Below are positions 9,807 through 18,611 of a DNA stretch of 64,000 bases, in pieces. The position numbers and the translations under genes are program-made. Location of the stretch: assembly GCF_036173065.1 (NCBI RefSeq), contig NZ_CP108041.1, positions 3,599,001-3,663,000 on the forward strand, read 5' to 3'. The DNA comes from Rhodococcus sp. NBC_00297. Lineage in GTDB: Bacteria; Actinomycetota; Actinomycetes; Mycobacteriales; Mycobacteriaceae. A model generated the notes under the pieces. The model did no database searches and had not been told where the DNA came from. It saw only the letters and a program-made list of their open reading frames with translations. How positions within the stretch are numbered: position 1 is the first letter of the stretch; each line of letters starts with the position of its first letter.

Positions 9807-11147
9807 ATGAACGACACCCCCCGCAACAGCAGCGCACCCGAGACCCGTGGTGACACCACCGTGGTCTCCGCCGTTCTGCTGTATCACCTGGACGGGTCCA
9901 CGGTGACGGCGTCCCTGCTGTCTCCCATCGACGGGTCGGACCTCGGCGTCGCCGAGTCGATCGACCTCGAGGACTTCTCGCCCGAGCAGATCGGGCTGAC
10001 GGTGCCGATGCTGTGGGACCTGGTGGACGTCGCCGACGCCTGTGTCATGTCCGTCGTGACCTCGGGCGCTGCCGCTGACATCGACGTGGCTCCGCCCATC
10101 CTCGAACTCGCGTTCGGTGTTCCCGTCTTCGACTCTCCCACCCCGGTCGTCGCGGACACGCCCGCCGCCGGCGCGACACTCGACGACGACGCCACTCCTC
10201 CTGCCGACGATGTCGCGCCCTGGCAGCGGACCACACCCTCCGCTGTCGCCGCCGCCGCAGCGGCAGCCCGCCCACCTCTGCGCCCGACGCGTCCCGTCCC
10301 GGCCAAGCCGGTACGCCGGTCTGCGACCGGTGCGGGGAAGTCCGGCGTCGTGAAGTCGGGCGCGTCCGCGTCGCCGATCTCGAAGTCCGCAGCGGCACGT
10401 GCCGGTGTGGCAGGTGCCGCCGCCGCGGCTGCTCGCCCCCGAGTCGCGTCCGCCGACGAGGTCACGCCCGTCGACAAGGCCGTTCCTCCCACGACGTCGT
10501 CCGACACCGACACCGAGGTGTTCCCCGCCGTCGTGGCGCCTGCTGTCGTCGATCCGATCGACGATGCTCGGACCGAGGCCATCCCGGTGGTGACGGCCGC
10601 GTCCGTCGCTCCCACCGGTCGCCGCTCGCGCCGTTTCGTCGGGTTCGCCGGCGCTGCCGCCGCAGCAGCGCTGGTCGCGGCGGGCATCGGTACCGCTGCC
10701 GTGATGTCCGGTGGATCGGACAGCGTGCCCCAGAACACCGCCGCGGAGCAGCAGGCCCCGAACGGTGGCTCCGCGTCCCCGGTGGCAGATGCTCCCGCAG
10801 TCGCGGCACCGGTGGTTCCCGCTGCTCCGGCCGCGTCGCCGGCCCCCGCTGCTCCGGCAGCGCCGGTTCCGACAGAGGACGCCGCAGCAGACGCCGCGGC
10901 CTCCGACTGGACCGCGCCGTCGGCAGCACCCTGGTCGCCGACCGCCGCTGCGCCGGCGCCCACGCCGTGGACCACCACGCCGCCACAGCAGCAGTCGTCC
11001 TCTCCCAGTGCGGTACCCGCTCCGCAGTTCACCGTCCCGGTGCCCGAGCAGGATCCGAACAAGTCCCCGCAGCAGCTGCAGGACGAGGCGTGGGCGAAGC
11101 ACTGGCAGCAGACCGGGCAGTGGCTGAACCAGGAGTTCCCGCAGTAG
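9807..11147 (+). CDS. Ala/Pro-rich single-pass membrane protein, unknown function
   Basis: A 446-residue protein I do not recognise as a named family. The first 110 residues look folded and acidic (for example SAVLLYHLDGSTVTAS). A low-complexity Ala/Pro/Val linker follows, then a transmembrane helix at about residues 275-297 (FVGFAGAAAAAALVAAG) preceded by Arg-rich RRSRR, then an extracytoplasmic Ala/Pro region and a C-terminus rich in Gln and Trp. The arginines before the helix suggest the N-terminus is cytoplasmic. I chose ATG 9807 because AGAGGAGG lies seven bases upstream; the same frame extends to 9678 but without a ribosome site. A cell-envelope anchoring role is possible but not shown. 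Confidence 0.8.
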   Translation: MNDTPRNSSAPETRGDTTVVSAVLLYHLDGSTVTASLLSPIDGSDLGVAESIDLEDFSPEQIGLTVPMLWDLVDVADACVMSVVTSGAAADIDVAPPILELAFGVPVFDSPTPVVADTPAAGATLDDDATPPADDVAPWQRTTPSAVAAAAAAARPPLRPTRPVPAKPVRRSATGAGKSGVVKSGASASPISKSAAARAGVAGAAAAAARPRVASADEVTPVDKAVPPTTSSDTDTEVFPAVVAPAVVDPIDDARTEAIPVVTAASVAPTGRRSRRFVGFAGAAAAAALVAAGIGTAAVMSGGSDSVPQNTAAEQQAPNGGSASPVADAPAVAAPVVPAAPAASPAPAAPAAPVPTEDAAADAAASDWTAPSAAPWSPTAAAPAPTPWTTTPPQQQSSSPSAVPAPQFTVPVPEQDPNKSPQQLQDEAWAKHWQQTGQWLNQEFPQ

Positions 11148-11178
11148 GTCGACGTGTCGAGGTGCCAGACTGTTTTCC

Positions 11179-12562
11179 ATGACCTCTGGTACCGATGCGC
11201 AGTTGTCCGAGCTCCGAGACCGCGTGCGTGCGAGCATGCCGAGAGTGCGCGCCGAACTGGCAGACCTCGTCGCCTTTCGCTCCATCGCCGATCCCGAGCA
11301 GGCGCCGCCGTCCGAGTGCCGCTCCGCCGCGGAGTGGGTGCGGGACGCATTCCGCGACGCCGGCGTGAAAGACACGGAGTTGCACGAGACGTCCGACGGA
11401 TCGGCGGCTGTCATCGGTCGGCGCCGCGCTGCGGACGGTGCTCCGACAGTCCTGCTGTACTCGCACTACGACGTCCAGCCTGCGGGCGACGAGTCGCTGT
11501 GGAACAGCGCGCCTTTCGAGTTGACCGATCGGGACGGTCGCTGGTTCGGCCGCGGTTCGGCCGATTGCAAGGGCAACGTGCTGATGCACCTCGCGGCGCT
11601 CCGTGCGCTCGGCTCCGACTCGGAGGTGGGCATCGTGGTGGTGTGCGAGGGCTCGGAGGAGACCGGGACCGGTGGCCTCGAGGACCTGGTGCGCGACCGT
11701 CCCGAGCTGTTCGCCGCAGATGTGATCGTCATCGGCGACACGGGCAACATCGCCGTCGGAACGCCGACGCTGACGACGTCGCTGCGCGGCATGGCGATTG
11801 TTCGGGTCGACGTCGAGACACTCCGCGGCGCAGTGCATTCCGGGATGTACGGCGGGCCCGCGCCCGACGCACTGGTGGCCCTCGTGGCGATGCTCGCCAC
11901 GCTGCACGACGTCAACGGCGACACCACCATCGACGGGGTGGACGGTTCCGGCGTGTGGGACGGTGCCGAGTATCCGGTCGAGCGTTTCCGGACGGATGCG
12001 GGCGTGCTGGACGGTGTGGAGCTCACCGGGAGCGGGTCCATCGCGGACCATCTCTGGGCCCGGCCGTCCGTCACCGTCATGGGCATCGACTGCCCACCCG
12101 TGGTGGGAAGCGCCGCCGCCGTGGTGCCTCGCGCGCATCGGACTTCGCGTACCGCCCGGCATGGACGCCGAGAAGACGCGTGATCTGCTCGTCACTCACC
12201 TGACGAATGCGGCGCCGTGGTCCGCGCGGGTGACGGTCACGCCGGATGCCGTCGGATCACCCTTCGCCGCCCGTACGGACGGCCCCGCGTACGGCACGCT
12301 GATGACCGCGTTGAGCGACGCCTACGGCGAGCCCGTGCAGTTCGCCGGGCAGGGCGGTTCCATTCCGCTGTGCACCGCGCTGCAGCGCGCGGTTCCGGAC
12401 GCGGAGATCGTCCTCATGGGCGTCGAGGAGCCGCTGTCGACCATTCACGCACCGAACGAGAGCGTCGACCCCAGCGAGATCGAGACCATCGCGGTGGCCG
12501 AAGCAGCGTTCCTGAGCCGCCTGCCCGAGCAGTGGCGGCTCAGAGCTTCAGATCGCGGATGA
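11179..12562 (+). pseudogene. M20 family metallopeptidase (dipeptidase), frameshifted
   Basis: The frame starting at ATG 11179 encodes the N-terminal three quarters of an M20 zinc dipeptidase: HxD in YSHYDVQPAG (about residue 95), GRGSADCKGN, the catalytic Glu pair in EGSEETG, and the dimerisation domain. It then runs into nonsense after AAAVVPRA. The rest of the protein (IGLRVPPGMD through the C-terminus ending at 12562) continues in the next frame. The shift lies in a CG run at 12130-12136, where restoring one lost CG pair would give VVPRARIGLRVPPG. This is either a real inactivating 2-bp deletion or a sequencing slip in GC repeats. The 3' end overlaps convergent bcp by 23 bases. Confidence 0.88.
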
Positions 12563-13013
12563 GCTTGGCGACGTGGCCGGTGGCCTTCACGTTGTACTGA
12601 GCCACCTCGACCTTGCCGTCGGCGTCGATGACGAACGTCGAGCGGATGACGCCCGTGACGGTCTTGCCGTACATCGACTTCTCGCCGAACGCTCCCCACG
12701 CCTGCAGGGTCGACTTCTCCGGATCGGAGAGCAGCGGGAACGTGAGGCCCTCGTCGTCGCGGAACTTCGCCAGCTTGGCGGGCTTGTCCGGCGACACCCC
12801 GATCACCTCGAGGCCCGCATCGTTGAGCTGCGCCAGGCTGTCGCGGAAGTCGCACGCCTGCTTCGTGCACCCCGGCGTCGCCGCGGCGGGGTAGAAGTAG
12901 ACGACCACGCGTCGGCCGGCGTAGTCCGCCAGCGACACGGTGTTGCCGTCGGCGTCGGGGAGGGACAGGGCGGGAGCAGCGTCGCCTGCGGACAGTCTCG
13001 AGGTCGTGGTCAC
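12540..13013 (-). CDS. bcp: Thioredoxin-dependent thiol peroxidase, Bcp/PrxQ family
   Basis: A 157-residue atypical 2-Cys peroxiredoxin that reduces H2O2 and alkyl or lipid hydroperoxides using thioredoxin. The peroxidatic Cys is in TPGCT (about residue 48), and the resolving Cys is five residues later in CTKQAC, the PrxQ arrangement. IGVSPDKPAKL and FGEKSMYGK are further family blocks. The GTG at 13013 gives the normal family length and begins right at the conserved fold; a longer open frame to 13481 crosses the tRNA and is not real. The protein is cytoplasmic and has all catalytic residues. Confidence 0.95.
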   Translation of the reverse strand: MTTTSRLSAGDAAPALSLPDADGNTVSLADYAGRRVVVYFYPAAATPGCTKQACDFRDSLAQLNDAGLEVIGVSPDKPAKLAKFRDDEGLTFPLLSDPEKSTLQAWGAFGEKSMYGKTVTGVIRSTFVIDADGKVEVAQYNVKATGHVAKLIRDLKL

Positions 13014-13125
13014 GATGCCAAACTTAGCCGACTCGTCCGAGCCGGGCAGGCGCGCCGGGCGTCGTGCTCTAGGCTCTGAGGCGACCGCAGAAGTTCTGCA
13101 TCTTCGTCCAGCCGGGAGGGCTTTC

Positions 13126-13347
13126 GTGGCACGCAACACCGACAACATCGAGCGCGACATCGAGGCCGCACGCGACCAGCTCGCGTCGACGCTGGACGAG
13201 CTCAGCGTGCGCGCCAACCCGAAGCGGCTGGTCGAGAACACCAAGCGCAGCGTCGTGGGCACCCTCAACGAGCCCGCCGTGAAGTTCTCGCTCATCGGCG
13301 TCGGCGCCGTCGTCGCCATCCTGGTGATCCGCAAGATCGTCAGCTGA
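13126..13347 (+). CDS. DUF3618 family small membrane protein
   Basis: A 73-residue protein with an N-terminal amphipathic helix (RDIEAARDQLASTLDELSVR) typical of DUF3618, followed by one C-terminal transmembrane helix (about residues 50-69, KFSLIGVGAVVAILVI). The GTG start at 13126 follows GGGAGGG at 13114-13120. The function of the family is unknown. The gene is divergent from bcp with about 110 bp between starts and lies just upstream of tRNA-Lys. Confidence 0.88.
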   Translation: MARNTDNIERDIEAARDQLASTLDELSVRANPKRLVENTKRSVVGTLNEPAVKFSLIGVGAVVAILVIRKIVS

Positions 13348-13373
13348 GCATCTGCGCAGGTCAGTGACTCGAT

Positions 13374-13402
13374 TTCACTCCCTGCGCGCCAGGTGTTAAT
13401 GT
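13374..13402 (+). promoter_or_regulatory. Possible promoter of tRNA-Lys
   Basis: TTCACT and TAATGT are separated by 17 bp and sit 38 bp upstream of the mature tRNA end. The match to a housekeeping sigma promoter is only moderate. Confidence 0.35.
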
Positions 13403-13439
13403 CTTTCACGCACCGAGGAGCGCGAGCCGCTCCGACCAT

Positions 13440-13515
13440 GCGCCTATAGCTCAGTTGGTAGAGCAAGTGACTCTTAATCACTGGGTCCGGGGTTCGAGTC
13501 CCTGTGGGCGCACCA
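13440..13515 (+). tRNA. tRNA-Lys(CUU), CCA encoded
   Basis: Full cloverleaf. The 7-bp acceptor stem pairs GCGCCTA (13440-13446) with TGGGCGC (13505-13511). The D-arm contains AGCTCAGTTGG. The anticodon stem GTGA/TCAC encloses CTCTTAA with anticodon CTT at 13473-13475. The T-loop is GGTTCGAGTCC, discriminator A is 13512, and an encoded CCA ends the gene. The conserved gene block ends here and accessory genes begin downstream. No second copy of the tRNA 3' end was seen by eye. Confidence 0.97.
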
Positions 13516-13518
13516 AAA

Positions 13519-13556
13519 AGAGCCCCTGATCAGCGGTTATGCTGATCAGGGGCTCT
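13519..13556 (+). terminator. Hairpin terminator after tRNA-Lys
   Basis: A perfect 16-bp stem (13519-13534 with 13541-13556) and 6-base loop start three bases after the tRNA CCA end. The tail (TCTGGTTT) is only weakly U-rich, as is common in high-GC actinobacteria. Confidence 0.8.
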
Positions 13557-13652
13557 TCTGGTTTCGGTGCCACTCACTACTTATTCATGATTTTTGACCC
13601 GGTCCACCGCCGCGCTGGGTCTACAATTACTGCATGGTCCCCGGGCGAAAGC

Positions 13653-14717
13653 GTGCCGCACTCTGATCGGCCCGGCAGCGCCGACGAGGTAGCTGCCCGT
13701 GTTCGGCTCCTGTATCCCGTTGCGGTCGCGCTCCTCCGACAAGCCATCCACTCGACGGTGACTTCCGAGGGTCGGTCGGACATACGACTGCGGCCGGATC
13801 AGCGCCTCTACGGACCGTCGATAGCCGACAACGACACGCGAGTTCTCGTCAGCCACAGCTTCCATCCCTACGCGAACGACCTCGGAACGTTTCCGCCCGG
13901 CAGTGCCCCGATGTTCGTGCGCGTCGCGGTGTCTGCGTACCGGATGTCGGAGTCGGAACCGCCTCTGCAGTGGCAATCAGGTCCGACCGCAGGAATCTCT
14001 GTCACTGAGGCGGAAGGCTGGCTTCGTGGCGGTCTAGGGGACCAGTGGGCGGATTTCGCCTACCTGCGCAGTGAGAGTCAGGATGTGCCCGAGCGTGCGG
14101 GTCGGTACCGATTCGGGTTCGTTATGGATGTGACTGGGTCGCCAATGCTGGTGCCGAACAACTTCGACTGGTCGAGGGTGGACGGGCAGCTCGAAGAAAA
14201 CGTTCGCAAGATCGAACCGTCACCGGCGAATATCGCCCTACGGCAACAGATCCTGCGCGAGGGGCCGTTCGCCGACCCCACCGCTTACCTGGATCCGCGG
14301 ACAACCGCGGACGGTCGGTGGCGAATCGAGGCGAGCGTGCGCGAAGCCGATCGAGACGCCGTGGAGGCGATCGGTCTGCTCGCCGACCTGCTCAGTATCC
14401 GCGGCTACGTGCACAGTGCACTGGTTCCACTCTCCCTTCATCTGAGCGGACGCACAGCAACTCTCACGTACCGCCTCGGGGATCGCCCGGAAGTGTACGA
14501 CGCGGCGGTGCCCGTGCCCTCGCGTGCGGATATGAGCGCTCCAGCTGTGTCGACTGACTGGATTGAACGCTTCGGCTACCACCCGCCGACGTTCCCGATG
14601 ACCACTGAGCAGTGGGCTCGAGGGCTGTGCGCGTTCTGGACCGAGATGGTCGCCTACGGCCGCATCGGCGATGCTCGCCCGCCATGGTCGGACCGACGAA
14701 TGCGGTCGCGGGGGTGA
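13653..14717 (+). CDS. Unknown protein, paralogue of the gene at 18604-19683
   Basis: A 354-residue protein of no family I can name. It is clearly related to the 359-residue product of 18604-19683: DLGTFPPGS versus DLGSFPPGT, EAEGWLRGGLGDQWAD versus EADGWVRALLGDSWAD, and DPRTTADGRWRIEAS versus DPRTEKDGGWRIDVT occur in the same order. There is no signal peptide or membrane helix, so it is probably cytoplasmic. The start is uncertain: GTG 13653 is used because the upstream in-frame codons run through the tRNA terminator. It is the first gene of the accessory region. Confidence 0.72.
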   Translation: MPHSDRPGSADEVAARVRLLYPVAVALLRQAIHSTVTSEGRSDIRLRPDQRLYGPSIADNDTRVLVSHSFHPYANDLGTFPPGSAPMFVRVAVSAYRMSESEPPLQWQSGPTAGISVTEAEGWLRGGLGDQWADFAYLRSESQDVPERAGRYRFGFVMDVTGSPMLVPNNFDWSRVDGQLEENVRKIEPSPANIALRQQILREGPFADPTAYLDPRTTADGRWRIEASVREADRDAVEAIGLLADLLSIRGYVHSALVPLSLHLSGRTATLTYRLGDRPEVYDAAVPVPSRADMSAPAVSTDWIERFGYHPPTFPMTTEQWARGLCAFWTEMVAYGRIGDARPPWSDRRMRSRG

Positions 14718-14814
14718 TCAGCGAATCGTTGTCGCTGTGCTGGTGCGGATCTGGTGTGGTCGGCGAAGCGTGTGCGTGCTGCGAGTACCTGTTGCCGCCG
14801 CATACCCTCGACTC

Positions 14815-15249
14815 GTGACGTCGTACCCCGTAGATCGAACGCTGATTCGTACAGCGCTGCTCGCAGCACTGGCAGCCGTGGCGGTCGCGGGGTGTGCGGC
14901 CGACCCCGGCGGAGGCGACGAAACGACATCGATCGAGGCGTCCTCCATCGAGCTGACCCGACCGAGCCTCAGAGGGGATGCCGACGCCGCTCGCGCTCGA
15001 CTTCTGGGTACCGACGTCTCGACGTTCACGTCGTCACTCACGAACCCCGAGCTCATGCCGATCTCTCCGGACGTTCTTCACCAGACTGCGTTGGAGGCCT
15101 GTAGCGAACTGGGTATGAACGGTGACGCACCATCTGCGTTCTCGCTCGTCTCGACGACGTTGCAGGTGTCCGACGATGCCGCAAGGGAACTCGTCACCGC
15201 GGGTGTGCACGTTCTGTGTCCGGCCGAGCAATTTCACCTGCCGCGGTAG
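14815..15249 (+). CDS. Lipoprotein, DUF732-like
   Basis: 144 residues. The N-terminus is a lipoprotein signal: positive start (VDRTLIR), hydrophobic stretch LLAALAAVAV and lipobox VAGC. The C-terminal part has the small DUF732-like pattern of two conserved Cys (ACSELGMNGD and VLCPAEQ) around a helix ending in a 'sp..A..lv.a' segment (SDDAARELVTAGVHVLCP). It is likely anchored outside the cytoplasmic membrane; the function is unknown. The GTG 14815 start places the arginine just before the hydrophobic core. The family match is by eye. Confidence 0.75.
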   Translation: MTSYPVDRTLIRTALLAALAAVAVAGCAADPGGGDETTSIEASSIELTRPSLRGDADAARARLLGTDVSTFTSSLTNPELMPISPDVLHQTALEACSELGMNGDAPSAFSLVSTTLQVSDDAARELVTAGVHVLCPAEQFHLPR

Positions 15250-15449
15250 TGCCGTGTATCTCGGCGCCAAAGGACCGGGTCGACTTTCGCCGCGGGTTCA
15301 TCGCGCAGGCAGAGTGTCGATCGACGCGGTGGCTCACCGGGACCGACAGCGAATCGCGGGCCCAGCAACAAGAACGCGCATTAATTGAATGCTCATCGGC
15401 GCGCATCAGCGAACCCACCTCCGACCCGGCCGTTTGAGACACTTACGTC

Positions 15450-15944
15450 GTGTGGTTTCCGGTATTCGAGTACGTCGACGAGTGGACGCTGCCATTACTG
15501 CCCGAAAATGGTGGTGGCGCACCGACTCAGATCGTTGACGCGTGTTTTGCGGTGGGGTTGGACCTCCGATGGCGCCGGTACGGCGCTCGCCTCGACTTGA
15601 ACCGCCTCCAGTGGACGCTCTCGCTACTCGAGACAGGCGACGTCCACCTCGGAGTTCGCCTCGAGGGCCCGGATTCGGATGTGGACCCGAGCGCGGGGGA
15701 CGACGACAGAACGCTCGACTTCTCGGTCGGCGGCGTGGGTCTGCACATGGACCAGACACTCCCAGAGGCCATGGTCGTCGTGGCGGACATCATGCAGACC
15801 GAACTCGCGGGATACCCGCCATGGATTCAGTGGCCCATCGAAGACAAACGGCTACTGCTACCCACCATCATCGATGGCGAAGCGGTCTGGCGTGATCCAC
15901 GCACCAACCGGTCCGTGGCGCCCATCGGCCAGCTCACCGAGTGA
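15450..15944 (+). CDS. Hypothetical protein, 164 aa
   Basis: I do not recognise this family. The protein is acidic and soluble, with no signal peptide or membrane helix. It has a Trp-rich N-terminus (WFPVFEYVDEWTLPLLPENG) and a terminal block IIDGEAVWRDPRTNRSVAPI. The GTG start at 15450 is the first in frame and no strong ribosome site is visible. It ends one base before the convergent gene at 15946, so the two stops nearly touch. Codon use is like the neighbours. Confidence 0.6.
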   Translation: MWFPVFEYVDEWTLPLLPENGGGAPTQIVDACFAVGLDLRWRRYGARLDLNRLQWTLSLLETGDVHLGVRLEGPDSDVDPSAGDDDRTLDFSVGGVGLHMDQTLPEAMVVVADIMQTELAGYPPWIQWPIEDKRLLLPTIIDGEAVWRDPRTNRSVAPIGQLTE

Positions 15945-15945
15945 G

Positions 15946-16974
15946 TCACCATGCTGTCCTCGTCGGTGGCACGAGATCGGGTGTTCCGATGACCGGCTCG
16001 CCAGGGTGCAATTGCTGCTGCACCGCCGCCAGTCCTGCGTGATCCAGGGTTCCCACTCTCAGAGTGAACGTCCAGTCGAAGTCAGCTGTCGACCAGGCGA
16101 ATTGTGCTTCCGCCATCCTCACCGCCCAGGGTTCGGGGGAGTGCCTGCGTCGGTGGAGCCACCCCGTTTGTTGCCGTGGCGTTCCCAGTGGCGCGGTGAA
16201 CTCACCTGTGTCTTCGTTCGTCACTTCGACGAACCGCGGCGTGAGTTCGACGTCAACCGACACCTCGATCGGACCGGCGGCGACGTTGTCGCGGAACCAA
16301 GCAAGCCCGCTCTCCCGCCAGTGCGGGTCGTGCTGCAGCGTCTTCTGTCGGGACTCCTGGTCGGTCTCGACCGGGCCGTCCCAGGTGAAGTCGGACGCAT
16401 CCATCGGTGTCCCGACGACGATGTCTGTGTACTCGGCTCCAACTCGTCCGTCGCCCGAGTGTTCGGCCACCACCGCGCCGGATTCGGCGTCGACGACGAG
16501 GATGAGCGACGGTTCGGGCATGGCTACGCTCTCGCGCGCAGCGAGTTTAACCGACCAACATGGGCGGCCGAGGAAGTCGATGTCGGTGACCGGGCCGATC
16601 GGACGCGCATGGTCGTCTCCCACCCAGTCGGCGGTGGGTCGTGTGACGACCAGGGCACGTCCAGGGCCGAAGCGTTGGGCGCGTCGCAATGTCGTGCTCC
16701 GTGGTCGTTGCGGATCACCGGTGAAGTTCCAGGCCGTCTCACCGTCGCTGAGGAACAACAGCGTGCCGTCCAGGGATTCGATGCGTGCTCGGCGGCCCCA
16801 TCGGGTAAGTCGCACACCATCTGTCGCAAGGGGAATCTCGACGGGTTCTTCTCCGTAGCTCCCGTAGTAGAACGTTTCTGGTTCTGTGGTGCGCCAGTAC
16901 GGCTTCACCGTTCCCTGCACAGGGGTGGTCGGCCCGTCCGCCATGCCGACGAGAACCTCGATCCATCGCGTCAT
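15946..16974 (-). CDS. Hypothetical protein, possible LolA/RseB-like fold
   Basis: 342 residues, no signal peptide. The middle (SDGETAWNFTGDP, then FLGRPCWSVKLAARE and LILVVDAESGAVVAEH) resembles the pattern of LolA/RseB-type beta sheets, in which an artificial 'tag' line is followed by a modifiable lipid-like cavity, but this is only a visual analogy. It is the last gene of a three-gene minus-strand operon (18604-19683, 16971-18611, then this one); its ATG overlaps the stop of the previous gene (ATGA), which implies coupled translation. Its function is probably tied to the propeller-like protein encoded before it. Confidence 0.68.
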   Translation of the reverse strand: MTRWIEVLVGMADGPTTPVQGTVKPYWRTTEPETFYYGSYGEEPVEIPLATDGVRLTRWGRRARIESLDGTLLFLSDGETAWNFTGDPQRPRSTTLRRAQRFGPGRALVVTRPTADWVGDDHARPIGPVTDIDFLGRPCWSVKLAARESVAMPEPSLILVVDAESGAVVAEHSGDGRVGAEYTDIVVGTPMDASDFTWDGPVETDQESRQKTLQHDPHWRESGLAWFRDNVAAGPIEVSVDVELTPRFVEVTNEDTGEFTAPLGTPRQQTGWLHRRRHSPEPWAVRMAEAQFAWSTADFDWTFTLRVGTLDHAGLAAVQQQLHPGEPVIGTPDLVPPTRTAW

Positions 16975-18611
16975 CGTGACCTCCGTGTGTCATTCTCGAG
17001 CATGTCGGCAGCACAATCCGGCAATGCTTTGGTTGGTCGCGTCGTACGTGACTTGTCCAGCATGGCAGCGACGTCCAGCTTCTCCGGCCACGTCATCACT
17101 GGAATGTCGACCGGGAATGTGGTGATACCACGGTCGACGACGAGGATCGTCCCGGTGTCGTCGACCGTCACGCTCGGCTCCGGGCTGTTCAACGGCACGC
17201 TCGTCAACGGTGCCAGCGTGCGGGAGTCGAAGAGGGTGAACACCTTCCGTGGTGAGCGAAGCATCTCGGTCGCACGATCGTAGACCTCCTGGTCCGGCAG
17301 CGGCCACCACTCTCGAGGCGTGGTCGCAAGGGGGTCGAGGAAGCCCATGCCCCACCCGTATGGGCCGACGGTGCCGCCGCGGAACTGGCGTCGGCCGAGG
17401 CGTTCGCCGTCGTCGCGGACGGTCAGGTCGGGCTCTATGACACCGATGTCGACGTGGCTGACCAGTCTCAGTGGATCGCCGGCGAGGAAGAGATCTTGCC
17501 ACCATCGCCGGCGTTGTCCCGGTTCTGGATCCGGTGCGAGGTCCGGCCCGATCTGCGCCGCTCCGGTCAGCATCACCCACACCAGTCGGGTTCCCGAGCC
17601 GCGTTGTCGAACGACGGCGACGAAGCCGCCATCGTGGGCGATGACGGAGCGGGCGTAGCCGGCCGACGGGGCGACGTCTATGTCGGCGGGTTCTTGGCCC
17701 GGGCGGTACATCCGCCAGGTGGAGTCGTAGGTGCACCCGAGAAGGGTGTTGCCGTTCACGGCGCCGGCGTGGATGGCCCGATCATCAACCAGCACAGGAC
17801 TTCCGACGGTCGGAACCCAGAATGTCCCGTCCTCGCCGGCGACCCAGCACCCACCAGGCACCGCCCAGATCATCCGCGGCACGCCGGTCCTGGCGGGGAG
17901 CAGATACTCGACGACGGTGTCACCGCCGGAGATGGCGACGACCAGGGGGAGTTCGGTGTCGACGACCCATGTCGTTCCTGCAGCGGCGGACACTGACCCG
18001 GGGACCATGCTGGGGCGCGGCGGCATGGGCGGGGTGTTGTCGAGGTCGAGATCGACGATGGCCGTGGAGTCCATGTCGAGGTGATCGGCACCGACCTCCG
18101 CCATCCTTTCCCGTCCGATGAACTGATCGGTTCGGCTGACGTCACGGACAGATCGGTTGCCCCCAGTGGGTAGCCACAGCCCGTCGGAGTTTCGGCGGTG
18201 GCGCTCGGTCACCACCTGCACCCCGGTGACGAGCCCGCGGACGGTGCCGCGGGTGGCGTAGTCGAAGCCGCCCCGGAAGTGCCCGGTGATCTCGACCTGC
18301 GCCGTCCGGGGTGTGAATCCGGTCCATCCCGCGGTCCACCCGTCGCCGCGTAGGAACCCGGACCAGACCCACCGCCTCGGTGTCCCCGCCGGGATCGACA
18401 GCCATCCCGGGGCCCCGTCGGAGGGCGTGAGGTGCGCTCGAATCGTGACGGCACTGGGATCAGTCGGTGGGGTCTCGTCGAAGTCCAACGGCCCGGACAG
18501 CACTGTCCCGACTTCCGGCGTGGTGAACGATCCGTCCTCGATCATGTGTACCGGAATGTGCACCGTCATCGTCCGAGGTACAACAGGACTCGCACCCTGC
18601 CGGTCAGTCAT
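16971..18611 (-). CDS. Propeller-like protein, paralogue of 27406-28917
   Basis: 546 residues without signal or membrane segment. An N-terminal beta-rich domain carries WSGFLRGDGWTAGW and GTVRGLVTGVQ; the remainder shows repeated short strands ending in Trp or aromatic residues (TTWVVDTELPLVVAIS, GGCWVAGEDGTFWV), as in beta-propellers. It aligns along its length with the 503-residue protein at 27406-28917 (WSGLLRGDGWTASW, MWVVDTALPTVMRVS, GCWVTGADGIIWV). ATG 18611 overlaps the end of the preceding gene by eight bases; an upstream TTG (18626) is less likely. It is followed by the 342-residue gene with a 4-base overlap. Function unknown. Confidence 0.75.
   Translation of the reverse strand: MTDRQGASPVVPRTMTVHIPVHMIEDGSFTTPEVGTVLSGPLDFDETPPTDPSAVTIRAHLTPSDGAPGWLSIPAGTPRRWVWSGFLRGDGWTAGWTGFTPRTAQVEITGHFRGGFDYATRGTVRGLVTGVQVVTERHRRNSDGLWLPTGGNRSVRDVSRTDQFIGRERMAEVGADHLDMDSTAIVDLDLDNTPPMPPRPSMVPGSVSAAAGTTWVVDTELPLVVAISGGDTVVEYLLPARTGVPRMIWAVPGGCWVAGEDGTFWVPTVGSPVLVDDRAIHAGAVNGNTLLGCTYDSTWRMYRPGQEPADIDVAPSAGYARSVIAHDGGFVAVVRQRGSGTRLVWVMLTGAAQIGPDLAPDPEPGQRRRWWQDLFLAGDPLRLVSHVDIGVIEPDLTVRDDGERLGRRQFRGGTVGPYGWGMGFLDPLATTPREWWPLPDQEVYDRATEMLRSPRKVFTLFDSRTLAPLTSVPLNSPEPSVTVDDTGTILVVDRGITTFPVDIPVMTWPEKLDVAAMLDKSRTTRPTKALPDCAADMLENDTRRSR

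Noticed and set aside
9735..11414. Long minus-strand frames opposite the Ala/Pro-rich gene
   Set aside because: Composition is Arg/Gly-rich; the plus strand has a ribosome site and a membrane helix.
13440..13515. Direct repeat of the tRNA 3' end (att site) downstream
   Set aside because: Scanned by eye for the T-arm and acceptor sequence through the window and found no second copy; an exact search would decide.
15679..17283. Long open frame on the plus strand, 534 codons
   Set aside because: It lies antisense to genes with clear protein character (15946-16974 and 16971-18611) and is Arg/Ser-rich, as shadow frames in high-GC DNA are.
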